A DNA stretch of 64,000 bases from UBA6627 sp965248675 (GTDB lineage Bacteria; Chloroflexota; Dehalococcoidia; UBA2979), in NCBI GenBank assembly GCA_965248675.1, contig CBDFJZ010000008.1:496001-560000 (forward strand), written 5' to 3'. The notes under the pieces were generated by a model. It was not told where the DNA came from and did not search any database. It saw only the letters and a program-made list of their open reading frames with translations. Position numbers and translations under genes: made by a program. Positions 35,774-44,297 of this stretch are shown one piece after another. Position 1 is the first letter of the stretch. Each line of letters begins with the position of its first letter.

Positions 35774-37243
35774 TCAGTAGCCGAGGCTTCCGGTCGGGGT
35801 GCCGCCCTCGCCGTGCTCGGCGTCGTCGAGGGCGGCGACGAGCGCGCGGGCCTTCTGCTGGCACTCCTCGTACTCGCGGAGCGGATCGGAGTCGAAGACG
35901 ATGCCCGCGCCGGCCTGCACGTGCGCCCAGCCGTCCTTCATCACCAGCGTGCGGATCGTGATGCAGGTCTCGGCGTTGCCGGACATGTCGAAAAAGCCGA
36001 CCGAACCCGCGTAGGGGCCACGCTGGTCCGGCTCCAGCTCGGCGATGATCTCCATTGCGCGGATCTTTGGCGCGCCGGAGACGGTCCCAGCGGGGAACGC
36101 CGAGCGCAGCGCGTCGTAGGCCGACATGCCCTCGCGCAGCTCGCCCTGCACGTGACTGACGAGATGCATGACGTGCGAGTAATACTCGATGTCGAGCTGC
36201 TGGGTGACCGACACGCTGCCGGCGGTCGCCACGCGGCCGACGTCGTTCCGTCCGAGGTCGAGCAGCATCACGTGCTCCGCGATCTCCTTCGGGTCGTGCG
36301 CGAGCTCCTCGGCCAAGCGCTCGTCGTCGAGTGGCGTCTCGCCGCGGCGGCGTGTGCCGGCGATCGGGTGCACCTCGACGAGGTCGTCCTCGATGTTGAC
36401 GAGCAGCTCCGGGGAAGCGCCGACGATGTAGGTCTCGTCGAACTTCAGGAAGTGCATGTAGGGCGACGGGTTGATCGCGCGCAGGCTGCGATAGACCTCG
36501 AAGGGATGCGCCCCCGTCTCGCGGGAGAACCGCGACGAGATCACGCCCTGGATGATGTCGCCGTCGACGATGTACTGCTTCGTGCGATCGACGGCCGCCA
36601 TGTACTGCTCTTGCGACCAGTTCTCGCGGATCGGCTGCCCGGCGACGCCGTCGAACGGCACGTACGGCAGCGCGCTGAGCGGCGCTTCGAGGCGGGCGAC
36701 GAGCTCGTCGATCTTGCCGACCGCCTGGCGGTAGCTCGAGTCGACGTCGCCATCGAGCCGGACGTGCGAGACCACCTTGATCGAGTGCATGAGGTGGTCG
36801 AAGACCAGCAACGTCTCGCTGAACATCAGCCACGACTCGGGCAGTCCGAGAACATCTGGGCCGGCGATCGGCAGCTCCTCGAAATGCCCGCCGGCTTCCC
36901 AGCCGAGGTAGCCGACCGCGCCGCCATGGAAGCGCGGCAGGCCGGGCACGTCGACGGCCTCGAGGCGGCCGAGCTCGCGCTCGATCTCGTCGAGCGGATC
37001 GCCGTCGGCGTGCTCGCGCGCGGAGACGCGGTACGGCTCGGTGCCGATGAAGGAGTAGCGCCCGACGCGCTCCCCGCCCTCGACGGATTCGAGGAGGAAC
37101 GAGTACGGGCCTCGGGCGACCTTCAGGTAAGCGGACACGGGCGTCTCGAGGTCGGCGCGGACGTCGCGAAAGATCGGAACGATGTTGCCCTGGCCCTGGA
37201 GGCGGCGGACCTCGTTCAGGGGCGGGGTGTACTCACCGGGCAC
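35774..37243 (-). CDS. trpE: anthranilate synthase component I
   Basis: Converts chorismate to anthranilate. The chorismate-binding core is complete: GDIIQGVISSRFSRETGA, SPYMHFLKFDETYIVGASPE, RRRGETPLDDERLAEEL and FPAGTVSGAPKIRAMEII. The Trp-feedback region ESVEGGERVGRYSF is at the N-terminus. The start GTG 37243 is chosen because family similarity begins just after it (EYTPPLNEVRRL) and it overlaps the leader-peptide stop; GTG 37291 is an in-frame alternative that adds 16 low-complexity residues. Confidence 0.93.
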   Translation of the reverse strand: MPGEYTPPLNEVRRLQGQGNIVPIFRDVRADLETPVSAYLKVARGPYSFLLESVEGGERVGRYSFIGTEPYRVSAREHADGDPLDEIERELGRLEAVDVPGLPRFHGGAVGYLGWEAGGHFEELPIAGPDVLGLPESWLMFSETLLVFDHLMHSIKVVSHVRLDGDVDSSYRQAVGKIDELVARLEAPLSALPYVPFDGVAGQPIRENWSQEQYMAAVDRTKQYIVDGDIIQGVISSRFSRETGAHPFEVYRSLRAINPSPYMHFLKFDETYIVGASPELLVNIEDDLVEVHPIAGTRRRGETPLDDERLAEELAHDPKEIAEHVMLLDLGRNDVGRVATAGSVSVTQQLDIEYYSHVMHLVSHVQGELREGMSAYDALRSAFPAGTVSGAPKIRAMEIIAELEPDQRGPYAGSVGFFDMSGNAETCITIRTLVMKDGWAHVQAGAGIVFDSDPLREYEECQQKARALVAALDDAEHGEGGTPTGSLGY

Positions 37244-37367
37244 GGTGATCGTCGCCGGCGGCTGTGGGGCACGAGCCGAGCGAACGTGCACGGCTGCGCC
37301 ACCACAACCCCCGGCTCGTGCTATCGCCCAGAGGGCGCACGCGCGCGCGAAGGGTGTCGCTGCTCAT
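37233..37367 (-). CDS. putative trp leader peptide with tandem Trp codons
   Basis: 44 codons from ATG 37367, with AGGAG nine bases upstream. Residues 22-23 are Trp-Trp (TGG TGG, 37304-37299) within GLWWRSRA. Its TGA (37235-37233) overlaps the trpE GTG 37243 by 11 bases in another frame. A perfect 9-bp inverted repeat GCACGAGCC/GGCTCGTGC (about 37325-37270) encloses the Trp codons. This is the arrangement of a ribosome-sensing leader; regulation is inferred. Confidence 0.6.
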   Translation of the reverse strand: MSSDTLRARVRPLGDSTSRGLWWRSRARSLGSCPTAAGDDHRAR

Positions 37368-37416
37368 CGTTCGTTGCTCCTCGCTCGGCCGATCTTAATC
37401 GGCCGCTTCGGCACAC

Positions 37417-37445
37417 AAAAAAACCACCGCCCGTGGGGCGATGGT
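37417..37445 (-). terminator. T-box-controlled intrinsic terminator
   Basis: 10-bp stem with one G-U pair, 3-base loop and T7 run (37423-37417). Confidence 0.85.
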
Positions 37446-37722
37446 CCTCGCGGTGCCACCCACATTCCGCCGGCGCGGCCGAAGCCGCGTCGTGCGCTGA
37501 TCCGAGGCACGGCCTCATCTTCGAGGCGATGCCCTGGGCCTGGATAACGGCGCCCGTACCGTCGGCGCCTACCGGCGTCCTCGAGGGACGCGTTCGGGCC
37601 GAGACTCCCGGGTCCATTCGGTCGCTGCTGTCAGGCGCCGGTTCTCAGCTGATCCGGCTCTCTGCGGCCTCGCCTGGCGACGTACTACTCCCGCTCATCG
37701 TCAGTATTGCTACCAAAGACTG
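37417..37722 (-). ncRNA. T-box leader, Trp specifier, upstream of trpE
   Basis: The core T-box GGGTGGCACCGCG (37461-37449) matches the consensus exactly. A GGGAGTAGTA element near the 5' end fits the Stem I GA-rich region. The likely specifier TGG is at 37616-37614 within GAATGGACC. The terminator ACCATCGCCC-CAC-GGGCGGTGGT followed by seven T's ends at 37417. Uncharged tRNA-Trp would stabilise the antiterminator and allow transcription of trpE-B (established T-box mechanism). Confidence 0.88.
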
Positions 37723-37728
37723 CAGTTG

Positions 37729-37758
37729 AGGCTACGCGTCGCCTCGAAAGGGTGTCAA
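37729..37758 (-). promoter_or_regulatory. sigma70 promoter of the trp operon
   Basis: TTGACA (37758-37753), 18-base spacer, TAGCCT (37734-37729). Predicted start about 37722, just before the T-box Stem I. Confidence 0.75.
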
Positions 37759-37825
37759 CGACGCGCTGCCCGATAGAATCTCGAGGACGATGCCGTAGTT
37801 GACGCGAGTGTCGGTGTTCGGAGCG

Positions 37826-38338
37826 ATGACAAAGACCGTTCGGATCATCTCGCAGCGCCTCGACGGCACCCCTCGAGACGACTTCGAGAGCGCGCTCATC
37901 GAGTTGACGCCCTCGTATCTCTGTGTGCGAACGGCCGCTGGGACGCCCATCCATGGATTCCGGGATGGCTCCTGGATCATCGAACAGGCGCCGAACACCG
38001 CGCCGGAGCTCTACTTCTTCGACCGCTGGTATAACGTCCTGCACATCCACGAGAGCGGTCCCCCCTATTTCAACCGGTGGTACGCGAACGTCTCCCTACC
38101 CGCGGAGTTAGATGGCGAAACGCTGAGATGGACTGATCTCGACATCGACGTGCGGTGCACGGACGCCGGTGAGATCGTCGTGCTGGATAAGGACGACTTC
38201 GAACGCACTCGTCAACGAATCGACGTCCCTCACGAGATTGTCACCGAAGTATTTGCGGCGAGGGACGAGATCTTGCGGCTCGGCAGGGCGGGCGCTCCGC
38301 CGTTCGATCATGTGCGACAGGTCGGACGGAGTCTGTAG
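37826..38338 (+). CDS. DUF402 / FomD-like phosphatase-family protein
   Basis: 170 residues from ATG 37826 (CGGAG upstream). The DUF402 core is PYFNRWYANVSLPAEL, WTDLDIDVRCTDAGEIVVLD and DDFERTRQRIDVPHEI. Members such as FomD and Ntdp are metal-dependent nucleoside di/triphosphate hydrolases; the acidic D-x-D cluster is present. It is divergent from the trp leader and convergent with the pyrophosphatase-like gene. Confidence 0.8.
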   Translation: MTKTVRIISQRLDGTPRDDFESALIELTPSYLCVRTAAGTPIHGFRDGSWIIEQAPNTAPELYFFDRWYNVLHIHESGPPYFNRWYANVSLPAELDGETLRWTDLDIDVRCTDAGEIVVLDKDDFERTRQRIDVPHEIVTEVFAARDEILRLGRAGAPPFDHVRQVGRSL

Positions 38339-38341
38339 TCC

Positions 38342-38713
38342 TCAGTCAGATCGGGGCTCGGGCGCCACCTCGACCCACGAATCGAAGAACTGCTCCTGGA
38401 ACCGGACAGAGGCCGCGATCTTCTCCGCGTCCCAGCTCTCGGCGCCGACGATGGCGACCAGCTTGTCCTCGACGTCGTCGCGACGCCGCACGATCGCCAC
38501 GACCTCGGCAGACTCGCACACCTCTAGGGGTTCGCTCGTGCCGAGGAGGTAGACGTCCAGCTCTTCGCCGTCGGGGGCGATGGCGCCCGGCACGAAGCCG
38601 TAGTTCACCTCGTAGTGGTAGCCGCGCTCGGGGTGGGTCGAGCCGAGTGGGCGGTCGATGACGACGCGGATCGTGCGGCCCGCCCACTCGTCGAGGTGGA
38701 GCGAGGCGTCCAC
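38342..38713 (-). CDS. inorganic pyrophosphatase-like protein (short)
   Basis: 123 residues with the family I pyrophosphatase pattern: HYEVNYGFVPGAIAPDGEEL followed by DVYLLG (the DxxDV metal site) and a later SAEVVAIVRRRDDVEDKL. It is shorter than the 170-residue canonical enzyme, lacking part of the N-terminus, as in a known short subfamily. Hydrolysis of pyrophosphate or a related compound is likely but not certain. Three bases downstream of the methyltransferase. Confidence 0.75.
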   Translation of the reverse strand: MDASLHLDEWAGRTIRVVIDRPLGSTHPERGYHYEVNYGFVPGAIAPDGEELDVYLLGTSEPLEVCESAEVVAIVRRRDDVEDKLVAIVGAESWDAEKIAASVRFQEQFFDSWVEVAPEPRSD

Positions 38714-38716
38714 GGC

Positions 38717-39361
38717 CTATGTTCGCCTGGCGATGGCGGTGGACCAGCCCCGCGAGCCCTCGTTGAGGTGGGGCTGATCTTCCTCGTAGACCTCGGTGAC
38801 GAGGTCGTCGATCACGAAGCCAGCGGCTTCGACGCGCGCACGCCAGTCCTCGGGCGAGCGGTAGCCGTAGAAGAGCTGGGTGTCGGGGGCGGACTTCCGA
38901 GGGACGAAGCCCTCTCGCTCGCCGACCTGCACGGAGCCGACGAACGCGGCTCCCGGCCGGAGCACACGCGCCAACTCGGCGAGCGCCGTGTCGAGGTCGG
39001 CGCTGGTCAGGTGCAGCATCGACGCGCAGGCCCAGCATCCGACGAAGCTGCGATCGGCAAACGGCAGTTCGCGCATGTCGCCACGTACGTGTCCGTCCGC
39101 CGGGTGCTCGCGGCGCGCGTAGCCGAGCAACGCGCGTGACAGGTCGAACCCGATCGCGACGTAGCCGCGGTCGGGCAACGTCTCTGTCTCCCAGCCTGGG
39201 CCACATCCGAGGTCGAGCACCGGGGCGCCCACCGAGACGCGCTCGCACAGCGCGTCCAGGTAACCCATGATCGGCGCGCGGTCGTCGTTGAACGTCGTGT
39301 AATCGTCGACGCCGGTTTCGTGCTCACGTGCGTTGCGGACGGTGTAATCCTCCGTGGCCAT
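38717..39361 (-). CDS. class I SAM-dependent methyltransferase
   Basis: 214 residues. Motif I is VLDLGCGPGWETETL, motif II GFDLSRALLGYA, then MRELPFADRSFVGCWACASM and LARVLRPGAAFVGSVQ, the Methyltransf_11 layout. The substrate is unknown. It abuts gmk with two bases between, so it is in the remA-gmk operon. Confidence 0.85.
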   Translation of the reverse strand: MATEDYTVRNAREHETGVDDYTTFNDDRAPIMGYLDALCERVSVGAPVLDLGCGPGWETETLPDRGYVAIGFDLSRALLGYARREHPADGHVRGDMRELPFADRSFVGCWACASMLHLTSADLDTALAELARVLRPGAAFVGSVQVGEREGFVPRKSAPDTQLFYGYRSPEDWRARVEAAGFVIDDLVTEVYEEDQPHLNEGSRGWSTAIARRT

Positions 39362-39363
39362 CG

Positions 39364-39990
39364 CTAGACCTCAATCGCCTCGCGGTCCTCGCGGTCCGCC
39401 TCAGTGCGGATTGCCGCGGCGACCGCGCGGACGGTCGCATCGAGGTCGCCCTCGGTGTTCTCGATGGTGTGATCGAAGTGGCGGGCCTCTTCCAGTTCGC
39501 GCTCCACCAGCGCGAGGCGGGCGAGGAGCGCGTCCTCGTCTTCAGAGCCGCGGGAGCGGAGGTGCGCCTCGAGGTGGGCAGGATCGTCGGGGACGAGGAA
39601 GATCGAGAGCGCCTCGGGGAGCGTCTCGCGAAGCGAAGCGGCTCCCTGGACGTCGACGCGGATCATGACGTGGTTGCCGGTGTCCATCGCCGCCCGCACC
39701 TGGGAGCGGGGCACGCCGTAGCGGTTGCCGTAGACGAGCGCGTGCTCCAGCAGCTCGCCGGCGGCGACCTGGCGTTCGAACTGCTCGAGGTCGACGAAGA
39801 CGTGGTGGACGCCGTCGACCTCGCCGCGGCGACGTGGGCGCGTGGTCATGGTGGCGGGGATCGCGAACGGGTAGTCGAGTTCGAGCATGCGCTGGAGGAC
39901 CGCGTCCTTACCGACCCCCGACGGACCCGAGAGGACGACGATCAGAGGCGGGTCGGTGGTGCCGAGCGGCTGATCGTCAGCGGTGTTCAC
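39364..39990 (-). CDS. gmk: guanylate kinase
   Basis: Phosphorylates GMP to GDP. The P-loop is LSGPSGVGKDAVLQRML, with Asp in place of the usual Ser/Thr after GK. TTRPRRRGEVDGVHHVFV binds GMP, followed by ALVYGNRYGVPRSQV. 208 residues. GTG 39990 follows the remA TAG directly. The remA-gmk order is widespread in Gram-positive and related bacteria. Confidence 0.93.
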   Translation of the reverse strand: MNTADDQPLGTTDPPLIVVLSGPSGVGKDAVLQRMLELDYPFAIPATMTTRPRRRGEVDGVHHVFVDLEQFERQVAAGELLEHALVYGNRYGVPRSQVRAAMDTGNHVMIRVDVQGAASLRETLPEALSIFLVPDDPAHLEAHLRSRGSEDEDALLARLALVERELEEARHFDHTIENTEGDLDATVRAVAAAIRTEADREDREAIEV

Positions 39991-40263
39991 CTAAGCGGCT
40001 GCGTCCGAGCTCTGGCGGATCGAGGCGACGCGGCTGGCGAAGGTCTCGGGCGTGATCGCGATCAGGGCGACCCAGTCGTCCTCCAGCACGACGACCGCCT
40101 TGGTGCGGCGGCCGCTGGTCAGATCGATCACGCGTTCCTGCTGCTTGCCGCGCTGCACCATCCGCTTCACCGGCGCAGAGGTCGGCGCCGCGACGGCGAT
40201 CACGCGATTGAGCGCGAGGCTGTTGTCGAAGCCGACGTGGATGAGCTCGGTGCGATCGACCAT
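39991..40263 (-). CDS. remA: RemA/DUF370 family regulator
   Basis: 90 residues: LIHVGFDNSLALNRVIAVAA, SAPVKRMVQRGKQQERVIDL and TSGRRTKAVVVLEDDWVALI. This matches RemA, a DNA-binding regulator of matrix genes in Bacillus; its target in this organism is unknown. First gene of the remA-gmk-methyltransferase-pyrophosphatase cluster. The next upstream gene, aroA, lies 32 bases away. Confidence 0.9.
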   Translation of the reverse strand: MVDRTELIHVGFDNSLALNRVIAVAAPTSAPVKRMVQRGKQQERVIDLTSGRRTKAVVVLEDDWVALIAITPETFASRVASIRQSSDAAA

Positions 40264-40295
40264 CGGCTTCCTCGAGGGGATCTCGGCCGGAGTGC

Positions 40296-41606
40296 TCAGG
40301 CGTCGCTGATCCGGCCCAGATCCGACCAGAACGCAGGATACGACACGGCCACGGCGTCCGAGCCGGTGACCGTCGTCTCGCCCTCGGCGAGGAGACCGGC
40401 GACCGCGCCGAGCATCGCGACGCGATGGTCGGTCGCCGAGTCCACGGTCGCCGGGCGGAGCGTGGCGCCGCCGGTCACCCGCAGGCCGTCCCGCCGCTCC
40501 TCGATGTCCACGCCGAAGGCGCGCAGCACCGCGCCGGTGGTGGCGACGCGATCGGACTCCTTGACGCGCAGCTCCTCGGCATCGCGGATCACCGTTTCGC
40601 CGTCGGCGAACGCGCCGGCGAGGGCGACCAGCGGTAGCTCGTCGATCGCGCGCGGGACGAGGTCGCCGCTCACCTCGACGCCGTGCAACGAGGCCGAGCG
40701 CACCGCGAGGTCAGCGACGGGCTCGCCGCCGACGGTGCGCTCCTCGGTCAGCTCGATGTCGCCGCCCATGGCGCGCAGCACGTCGATGATGCCGCTGCGC
40801 GTCTCGTTCACGCCGACGCCCCGCAGCAGCAGCTCGGCGTCGGGATGCACAGTGGCCGCGACGATCCAGGCCGCGGCCGTGCTGATGTCGCCCGGGACGC
40901 GCACGTCGACGGCCTCGAGGTCGCCGTCCGGCGGCGTCATGGTCACCGCTCTGCCGTCCGGGTCGATGCGAGCGCCCATCGCGGCGAGCAGCCGTTCGGT
41001 GTGATCGCGGGTCTGGGCCGGCTGGACGACGGTCGTCGGTCCGTCGGCGGCGAGGCCGGCAAGGAGGATCGCGGACTTCACCTGTGCCGAGGCCATCGCC
41101 GTCTCGAGGCGCTGACCGCCGGCGATGTGGCCGCCTTCAATCACCAGTGGCGGGAGGGTGCCTTCGGCGCGGGCGGTGACGCGCGCGCCGAGCTCGTTCA
41201 ACGGCCGGACGATGCGCGCCATCGTGCGGCCGCGGAGCGAGGCGTCGCCGGTCAATACGGAGAGGCCGGGCAGGCCGGCGACGACACCGGCGAGCAGGCG
41301 CATTGTCGTCCCGGCGTTGCCGCAGTCGAGGACGTCGGAAGGCTCGCCGAGGCCAGCGCGGCCACGGCCCTGGACGATCACGGTGCCGTCGGGCTGCTCC
41401 TCGATGCTGGCGCCGAGGGCGCGGAGGCAGGCGATCGTCGAGCGGGTGTCGGCTGCGTCGAGGAAGCCGTCGACGCGGGCACGGCCGCGCGCCAGCGCGT
41501 TGAACATTAGCGCGCGATGCGAGATGGACTTATCGCCGGGAACGCTCAGCTCGCCGCGCAGGCGCCGCGCGCCGCTGACGGTCCGCGAGGTCGCGTCGCT
41601 GGTCAT
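40296..41606 (-). CDS. aroA: 3-phosphoshikimate 1-carboxyvinyltransferase (EPSP synthase)
   Basis: Penultimate step to chorismate. LSVPGDKSISHRALMFNALA is the N-terminal signature, LDCGNAGTTMRLLAGVVAGL the PEP loop, and ELRVKESDRVATT the C-terminal motif. 436 residues. GGAGG precedes the ATG. Follows tyrA in the same operon, 32 bases apart. Confidence 0.96.
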   Translation of the reverse strand: MTSDATSRTVSGARRLRGELSVPGDKSISHRALMFNALARGRARVDGFLDAADTRSTIACLRALGASIEEQPDGTVIVQGRGRAGLGEPSDVLDCGNAGTTMRLLAGVVAGLPGLSVLTGDASLRGRTMARIVRPLNELGARVTARAEGTLPPLVIEGGHIAGGQRLETAMASAQVKSAILLAGLAADGPTTVVQPAQTRDHTERLLAAMGARIDPDGRAVTMTPPDGDLEAVDVRVPGDISTAAAWIVAATVHPDAELLLRGVGVNETRSGIIDVLRAMGGDIELTEERTVGGEPVADLAVRSASLHGVEVSGDLVPRAIDELPLVALAGAFADGETVIRDAEELRVKESDRVATTGAVLRAFGVDIEERRDGLRVTGGATLRPATVDSATDHRVAMLGAVAGLLAEGETTVTGSDAVAVSYPAFWSDLGRISDA

Positions 41607-41638
41607 GGTCGCGCCTCCGCGCGCTGCAGACGCGCGAG

Positions 41639-42667
41639 CTAGTCGAGGTCGCGCTTCATCCGCCGGTCAAGCTCAACCTTGCGGAGGCGTTTCTCGGAGT
41701 CCTGCGTCATCTCGGAGATCTTGTCCTTCGCCATCTGGCCGATCAGCAGCGCGCTGAAGTCGAAGTCAGCGCCATCGGAGCCAACGATCTCCTCCTGGCG
41801 GCCGAAGGCGCCGATCAGGAAGGCGCTGTAGTCCAGCTCGCCCTGCGCGATCTCGGTGTAGAGCGCTTCGTGGTCGGCGTGCTCCAGCCGCTCGCGCATC
41901 CCCCGCAGCTCTTCGATGAAGCGGTCGAGCCAGTGCAGGGTCTGTTCCTTGTTCGTGGCGAGGATGTCGTACGCCATGGAGGGGTCGGTGGCGGCGAGCC
42001 GCGTCGAACTCTTGAAGCCGCCGGCCGCCAGTTGCCCGAGTTCTGGCCACGCCTCGGAGTGGCGCGCCAGGCCGAACAGGACGTGCGCGGCGACCATCGG
42101 CAGGTGCGAGATCGCGGCCACGTAGGCGTCGTGCTCCTCGGCGTCCATGAGCATCGGCGTCGCGCCCACCGCCTCGGCGAGGCTGATCACGGTCCGTGCG
42201 GCCGCCTCCGAGGCCCAAGTGGGGGCGGCCACGACCCAGCGGGCGTCCCGGAACAGATCCGCGTCCGCATGGGCGGGGCCGACCTCGGTCTTGCCGGCCA
42301 TCGGATGGCCGCCGACGAAGCTGACGCCGTTGGGCAGATGCTCGCGCGCGACGGCGGTCGTCGCGGCCTTGGTCGATCCGGTGTCCGTGACCACCGCGCC
42401 CTCCTGGACGAACGGCGCGATCTGCTCGAGCAATCGGTGATTCGCCAGCACCGGTGCCGCGAGGATGATCAGGTTCGCGTCGCGCACGGCGTTCGCGATA
42501 TTGCCCTCGGTCCGGTCGACCGCACCGAGCTTTCGTGCCTGGCGCAGGTTCATGCTCTCGCGGTCGTAGCCCACGATGTCGAGGTCGACCACCTCGGGAT
42601 TCGCCTTCAACGCGAGACCGATCGAGGCGCCGATCAGCCCGGTGCCCAGGATCGCCAGCTGTGTCAT
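41639..42667 (-). CDS. tyrA: prephenate dehydrogenase
   Basis: Makes 4-hydroxyphenylpyruvate for Tyr. The NAD-binding GxGxxG is LAILGTGLIGASIGLALK, then VTDTGSTKAATTAVA and SFVGGHPMAGKTEVGPAHA with the catalytic His. The C-terminal 60 residues (EKRLRKVELDRRMKRDLD end) are charged and lack an ACT domain. 342 residues. GAGGGGC site before the ATG. Confidence 0.94.
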   Translation of the reverse strand: MTQLAILGTGLIGASIGLALKANPEVVDLDIVGYDRESMNLRQARKLGAVDRTEGNIANAVRDANLIILAAPVLANHRLLEQIAPFVQEGAVVTDTGSTKAATTAVAREHLPNGVSFVGGHPMAGKTEVGPAHADADLFRDARWVVAAPTWASEAAARTVISLAEAVGATPMLMDAEEHDAYVAAISHLPMVAAHVLFGLARHSEAWPELGQLAAGGFKSSTRLAATDPSMAYDILATNKEQTLHWLDRFIEELRGMRERLEHADHEALYTEIAQGELDYSAFLIGAFGRQEEIVGSDGADFDFSALLIGQMAKDKISEMTQDSEKRLRKVELDRRMKRDLD

Positions 42668-42770
42668 GAAACGCCCCTCATCACACGCTGGGGTCGCGCG
42701 GCGGGTCGCGATAGCGCGTACTGACGATGGTACACCGAGCGCACGACAGGTTGCCGCCGTCCCGATCTCG

Positions 42771-43325
42771 CTACGGCCCCGCGTCCGCCGCGAGCAGCCA
42801 CGCCAGTTCGAGGTCTTCGCTCGGCGCTCGATCGCGATGGTGGGCGGCGGTCAGCGCGACGACGCGGCTGGCGCTGCCGATCGCGGCGAGCTGAGCGGCG
42901 CCAAGCGCGGCGTGTTCGCGCAGACGCCACAGGGCGACGCGCCAGCGCGCGCCCTCGGCCCGGACCAGCCGGTCCACGAGGCGTGGCGAGACCGCGCCCA
43001 GCAGCACGTAGGCGATCCGGTCCTCGACGCGGAGCGGCCCCTTTCCCACGTCGTGCAGCAGGGCCGCGACGAGCAGCTCGTGAGACGGGGCGACGCCTCG
43101 ATCGTCCGCGAGGCGCTCGACCCGCTGCAACGTCTCGACGCCATGCCGGCGGTCACGAGGTCGCATCGCGAGGAAGAGCTGGAGCTCGGCCTCGGAGAGG
43201 AGCGCGAGGATCCGGCGGGCATCCTCGGGATCGACGGCGGTGCGGAAGCCGCGGAGGAACTGGCGGACGCGGTAGGACCAGCGCGCGAGCCGTCGGAACG
43301 GGAGGAGCGCCGTGGCAGCGCTCAC
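42771..43325 (-). CDS. HD-domain phosphohydrolase-like protein
   Basis: 184 residues from GTG 43325, one base after the M50 stop. An HD motif LLVAALLHDVGKGPLRVEDR sits mid-protein, with an upstream His (RDRRHGVETLQRV) and a C-terminal LTAAHHRDRAPSEDL that supplies further metal ligands. A small nucleotide or polyphosphate hydrolase is likely. Coupled with the M50 protease gene. Confidence 0.75.
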   Translation of the reverse strand: MSAATALLPFRRLARWSYRVRQFLRGFRTAVDPEDARRILALLSEAELQLFLAMRPRDRRHGVETLQRVERLADDRGVAPSHELLVAALLHDVGKGPLRVEDRIAYVLLGAVSPRLVDRLVRAEGARWRVALWRLREHAALGAAQLAAIGSASRVVALTAAHHRDRAPSEDLELAWLLAADAGP

Positions 43326-43326
43326 G

Positions 43327-44067
43327 TCAGCCGAACCGAACGTCCGTGGCGTTGCCGACGAAGGCATCGAGCAACACATCGATCACCGGGTTCATCACGA
43401 TGAAGAGCGGGCTCTCGAAGCCAAGGAACCTCGGCACGAAGAGCAGCCCGAGGAGAATCCCGATCCCCCAGGGCGCCGTGGCCGCGAGTTGCTGTGACAG
43501 CTCGCGCGGGAGGAAGCCGACGGCGGCATTGAAACCATCCAGGGGGGCGATCGGCAGCAGGTTGAACACGGCGAGAATCACGTTCAACAGCACCACCGTG
43601 CCCAGGAACAGGCCCAGCAGATCGCCAGGCGAATCCGTCCACCGGGCGGCCTCGAAGCTCACGGCACCGGGCGCGACGAACGGATGATGGAACGGAATCC
43701 AACCCGCGTTCATCGGAAAGCCGGCAACCCCCGCGATCACCACGTTCGAGGCTGGGCCGGCAATCGAGGTGAGCGCCATGGTCTGCTTCGGATTCGCCGT
43801 CGCCGAGGGGTTGACGGGCACTGGTTTCGCCCATCCAAAGCCGATGAAGAAGATCATCGTCGACCCGATCGGATCGAGGTGGCGCTTCGGGTTGAGCGAC
43901 AACCGCCCGAACCGGCGCGGCGTCCGATCGCCGAGCGAGTCGGCGACCAGCGCGTGCGAAAACTCATGGATCGTGAGGCCCGCGAACAGTGATGTCGCGA
44001 AGGCGCCGAGGAGGATGAGGACGGCGAACGGCTCGTCGACCACGACTGAGAGGTATCTGAAGATCAC
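43327..44067 (-). CDS. site-2 protease family (M50) membrane metallopeptidase
   Basis: Zinc protease in the membrane. HExxH is in LTIHEFSHALVADSLGD and the second ligand motif is FNLLPIAPLDGFNA. At least four transmembrane helices, including FAVLILLGAFATSLFAGL and LLGLFLGTVVLLNVILAVF. Short, PDZ-less type (about 246 residues). The start GTG 44067 is six bases after TACGCT, so likely leaderless; a longer GTG/ATG start is possible. Confidence 0.87.
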   Translation of the reverse strand: MIFRYLSVVVDEPFAVLILLGAFATSLFAGLTIHEFSHALVADSLGDRTPRRFGRLSLNPKRHLDPIGSTMIFFIGFGWAKPVPVNPSATANPKQTMALTSIAGPASNVVIAGVAGFPMNAGWIPFHHPFVAPGAVSFEAARWTDSPGDLLGLFLGTVVLLNVILAVFNLLPIAPLDGFNAAVGFLPRELSQQLAATAPWGIGILLGLLFVPRFLGFESPLFIVMNPVIDVLLDAFVGNATDVRFG

Positions 44068-44297
44068 ACGTTCAGCGTAGCAACCGGCCGTCGTCAATCA
44101 GCCAGGCCGGGATGATGGATTCCCCCAACTTCGTTGACACCCCGCTGACTGCGTCCCTATCGTGAATTGTGCAGGGACGCGAACACTTCGCGTTTGACCG
44201 ATCCCGACAGCGAAAGGGTGAGCAGGCGGCTCCCCAGCGTTACCGCCCCTGGCGGGGTGCGCGGTGACGAAGGCCCGATGGCCGGCCGCCCACGCAC

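Noticed and set aside
37244..37420. An in-frame trpE start further upstream, absorbing the leader ORF
   Set aside because: The leader ORF is one base out of frame with trpE, and TrpE similarity begins just after GTG 37243.
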